DNA of 7,149 bases, from assembly GCA_001817685.1 (NCBI GenBank), contig MHIV01000011.1, positions 1 to 7,149 of the forward strand, written 5' to 3'. The position numbers were made by a program, and so were the translations under genes. Every line of letters starts with the position of its first letter. Position 1 is the stretch's first letter. The notes under the pieces are model-generated. The model searched no databases, had not been told where the DNA came from, and was given only the letters and a program-made list of their open reading frames with translations. This document shows, one piece after another, positions 6,793-7,149 of this stretch. This stretch comes from Candidatus Colwellbacteria bacterium RIFCSPHIGHO2_02_FULL_45_17 (GTDB taxonomy: Bacteria; Patescibacteriota; Minisyncoccia; UBA6257; Colwellbacteraceae).

Positions 6793-6969
6793 ATGGCAGA
6801 TAACGAACGAGGGGGTGGCTTTGAAAGGAAGATGTACCAGGGAGACTGGAAATGCAGCAATTGCGGAGCCGCAATTACTGAACTTCCCTTTGAGCCGGAC
6901 CCCGCACGTCTGGACCAGCTGCTTTGCCGAGACTGTCACAGACAGCGCAGGCAACAGCGCGGATACTAG
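6793..6969 (+). CDS. Small CxxC-x20-CxxC zinc-ribbon protein
   Basis: A 58-residue protein with four cysteines in two pairs, C21/C24 (CSNC) and C45/C48 (CRDC), 20 residues apart, which should bind one zinc ion. Between them is a conserved-looking ELPFEPDPARL. The tail is Arg/Gln-rich and basic (HRQRRQQRGY), suggesting nucleic-acid or ribosome contact. It resembles the small CxxC-x17-CxxC zinc-ribbon proteins common in CPR genomes, whose function is unknown to me. The ATG at 6793 has no clear Shine-Dalgarno (aaaaagcgag precedes it), but the frame, promoter and terminator all fit. It lies 112 bp after uvrA and is followed by its own terminator, so it looks like an independent single-gene unit placed between uvrA and uvrC. 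A role in repair is only a guess from position. Confidence 0.85.
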   Translation: MADNERGGGFERKMYQGDWKCSNCGAAITELPFEPDPARLDQLLCRDCHRQRRQQRGY

Positions 6970-6977
6970 ATAGCGAA

Positions 6978-7008
6978 GAAAAGAGCCCGAAAGGGCTCTT
7001 TTCGTTTT
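6978..7008 (+). terminator. Intrinsic terminator after the zinc-ribbon gene
   Basis: An uninterrupted 11-bp stem (6978-6988 with 6993-7003, core AGAGCCC/GGGCTCT) is capped by a GAAA tetraloop and followed by cgtttt. It starts 8 nt after the stop codon. The A-rich left flank and T-rich right arm mean it could act weakly in both directions. It should separate the zinc-ribbon gene, and any uvrBA read-through, from uvrC. Confidence 0.9.
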
Positions 7009-7037
7009 GTGCCCCGTGTAATACGATACATTGGCTT

Positions 7038-7149
7038 ATGCCAGATTTAACTAAGAATTTGCCGGACTCCCCAGGAGTTTATTTATTTAAGGGTGCCCGA
7101 GGAAAGATTTTATACATTGGAAAAGCTGGGAATTTGAAACGGCGTGTTT
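7038..7149 (+). CDS. uvrC: Excinuclease ABC subunit C (UvrC), N-terminal fragment cut by window edge
   Basis: UvrC makes the 3' and 5' incisions around a lesion marked by UvrB. Only 37 codons are present, covering the start of the GIY-YIG nuclease domain that makes the 3' cut: LPDSPGVYLF (8-17) and YIGKAGNLKRRV (26-37). By comparison with Thermotoga UvrC, the catalytic residues present are Y15, Y26, K29 and R36; the metal-binding Glu lies beyond the window. The usual KAKNL reads KAGNL here. The ATG at 7038 gives the normal N-terminal length. There is no Shine-Dalgarno and no convincing -35; tacgat at 7022-7027 could be a -10, which would give a leader of only a few nucleotides. Because a strong terminator lies just upstream, it is probably transcribed separately from uvrBA. 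Confidence 0.93.
   Translation, partial: MPDLTKNLPDSPGVYLFKGARGKILYIGKAGNLKRRV

Noticed and set aside
6999..7037. A uvrC promoter (TAATAC at 7019 or TACGAT at 7022).
   Set aside because: No -35 hexamer lies at a usable distance and the region overlaps the upstream terminator; left as a possibility in the uvrC entry.
1..7149. CRISPR arrays, tRNA or rRNA genes, transposase genes, recoded TGA codons.
   Set aside because: No regularly spaced repeats, no recognisable RNA gene and no transposase were seen, and all genes read with the standard code.

Overview
The window most likely comes from a Candidate Phyla Radiation (Patescibacteria) genome, probably of the Parcubacteria type. This is inferred from several traits together: a small zinc-ribbon protein of a kind I associate with these genomes, a shortened UvrA, a tightly packed uvr locus, a lone DUF4258-like small protein, starts without Shine-Dalgarno sequences and moderate GC. 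The standard genetic code fits: uvrB ends in TGA and no in-frame TGA needs recoding.

Layout: (1) 1-1633, minus strand: the first ~544 codons of a multi-pass membrane glycosyltransferase (GT39/PMT/ArnT type), running off the left edge. (2) 1652-1948, plus strand: a 98-residue DUF4258-like protein, divergent from the glycosyltransferase across only 18 bp. The gap holds an extended -10 box that would give the glycosyltransferase a nearly leaderless mRNA. (3) 1949-2034: a short spacer with a weak hairpin. (4) 2035-4107 uvrB and 4104-6680 uvrA, joined by an ATGA overlap. (5) 6681-6792: a spacer with a good sigma70-type promoter and an inverted repeat. (6) 6793-6969: a 58-residue CxxC-x20-CxxC zinc-ribbon protein, followed by a strong intrinsic terminator. 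(7) 7038-7149: the first 37 codons of uvrC, cut by the right edge.

The right-hand two thirds is a nucleotide excision repair locus. UvrA and UvrB find and verify the lesion, and UvrC makes both cuts. The zinc-ribbon gene sits between uvrA and uvrC with its own promoter and terminator, so its link to repair is only positional.

The most unusual content is inside the repair genes. UvrB carries two short in-frame insertions relative to remembered homologues: 8 residues just before the DESH box, and 5 residues (PPAGG) in the second helicase domain. Both are encoded by sequence that looks like dispersed repeats rather than protein evolution, and a third repeat-like run overlaps the uvrB start. UvrA lacks about 100 residues at the place of the canonical insertion domain, and one cysteine of an adjacent zinc module is replaced by aspartate.
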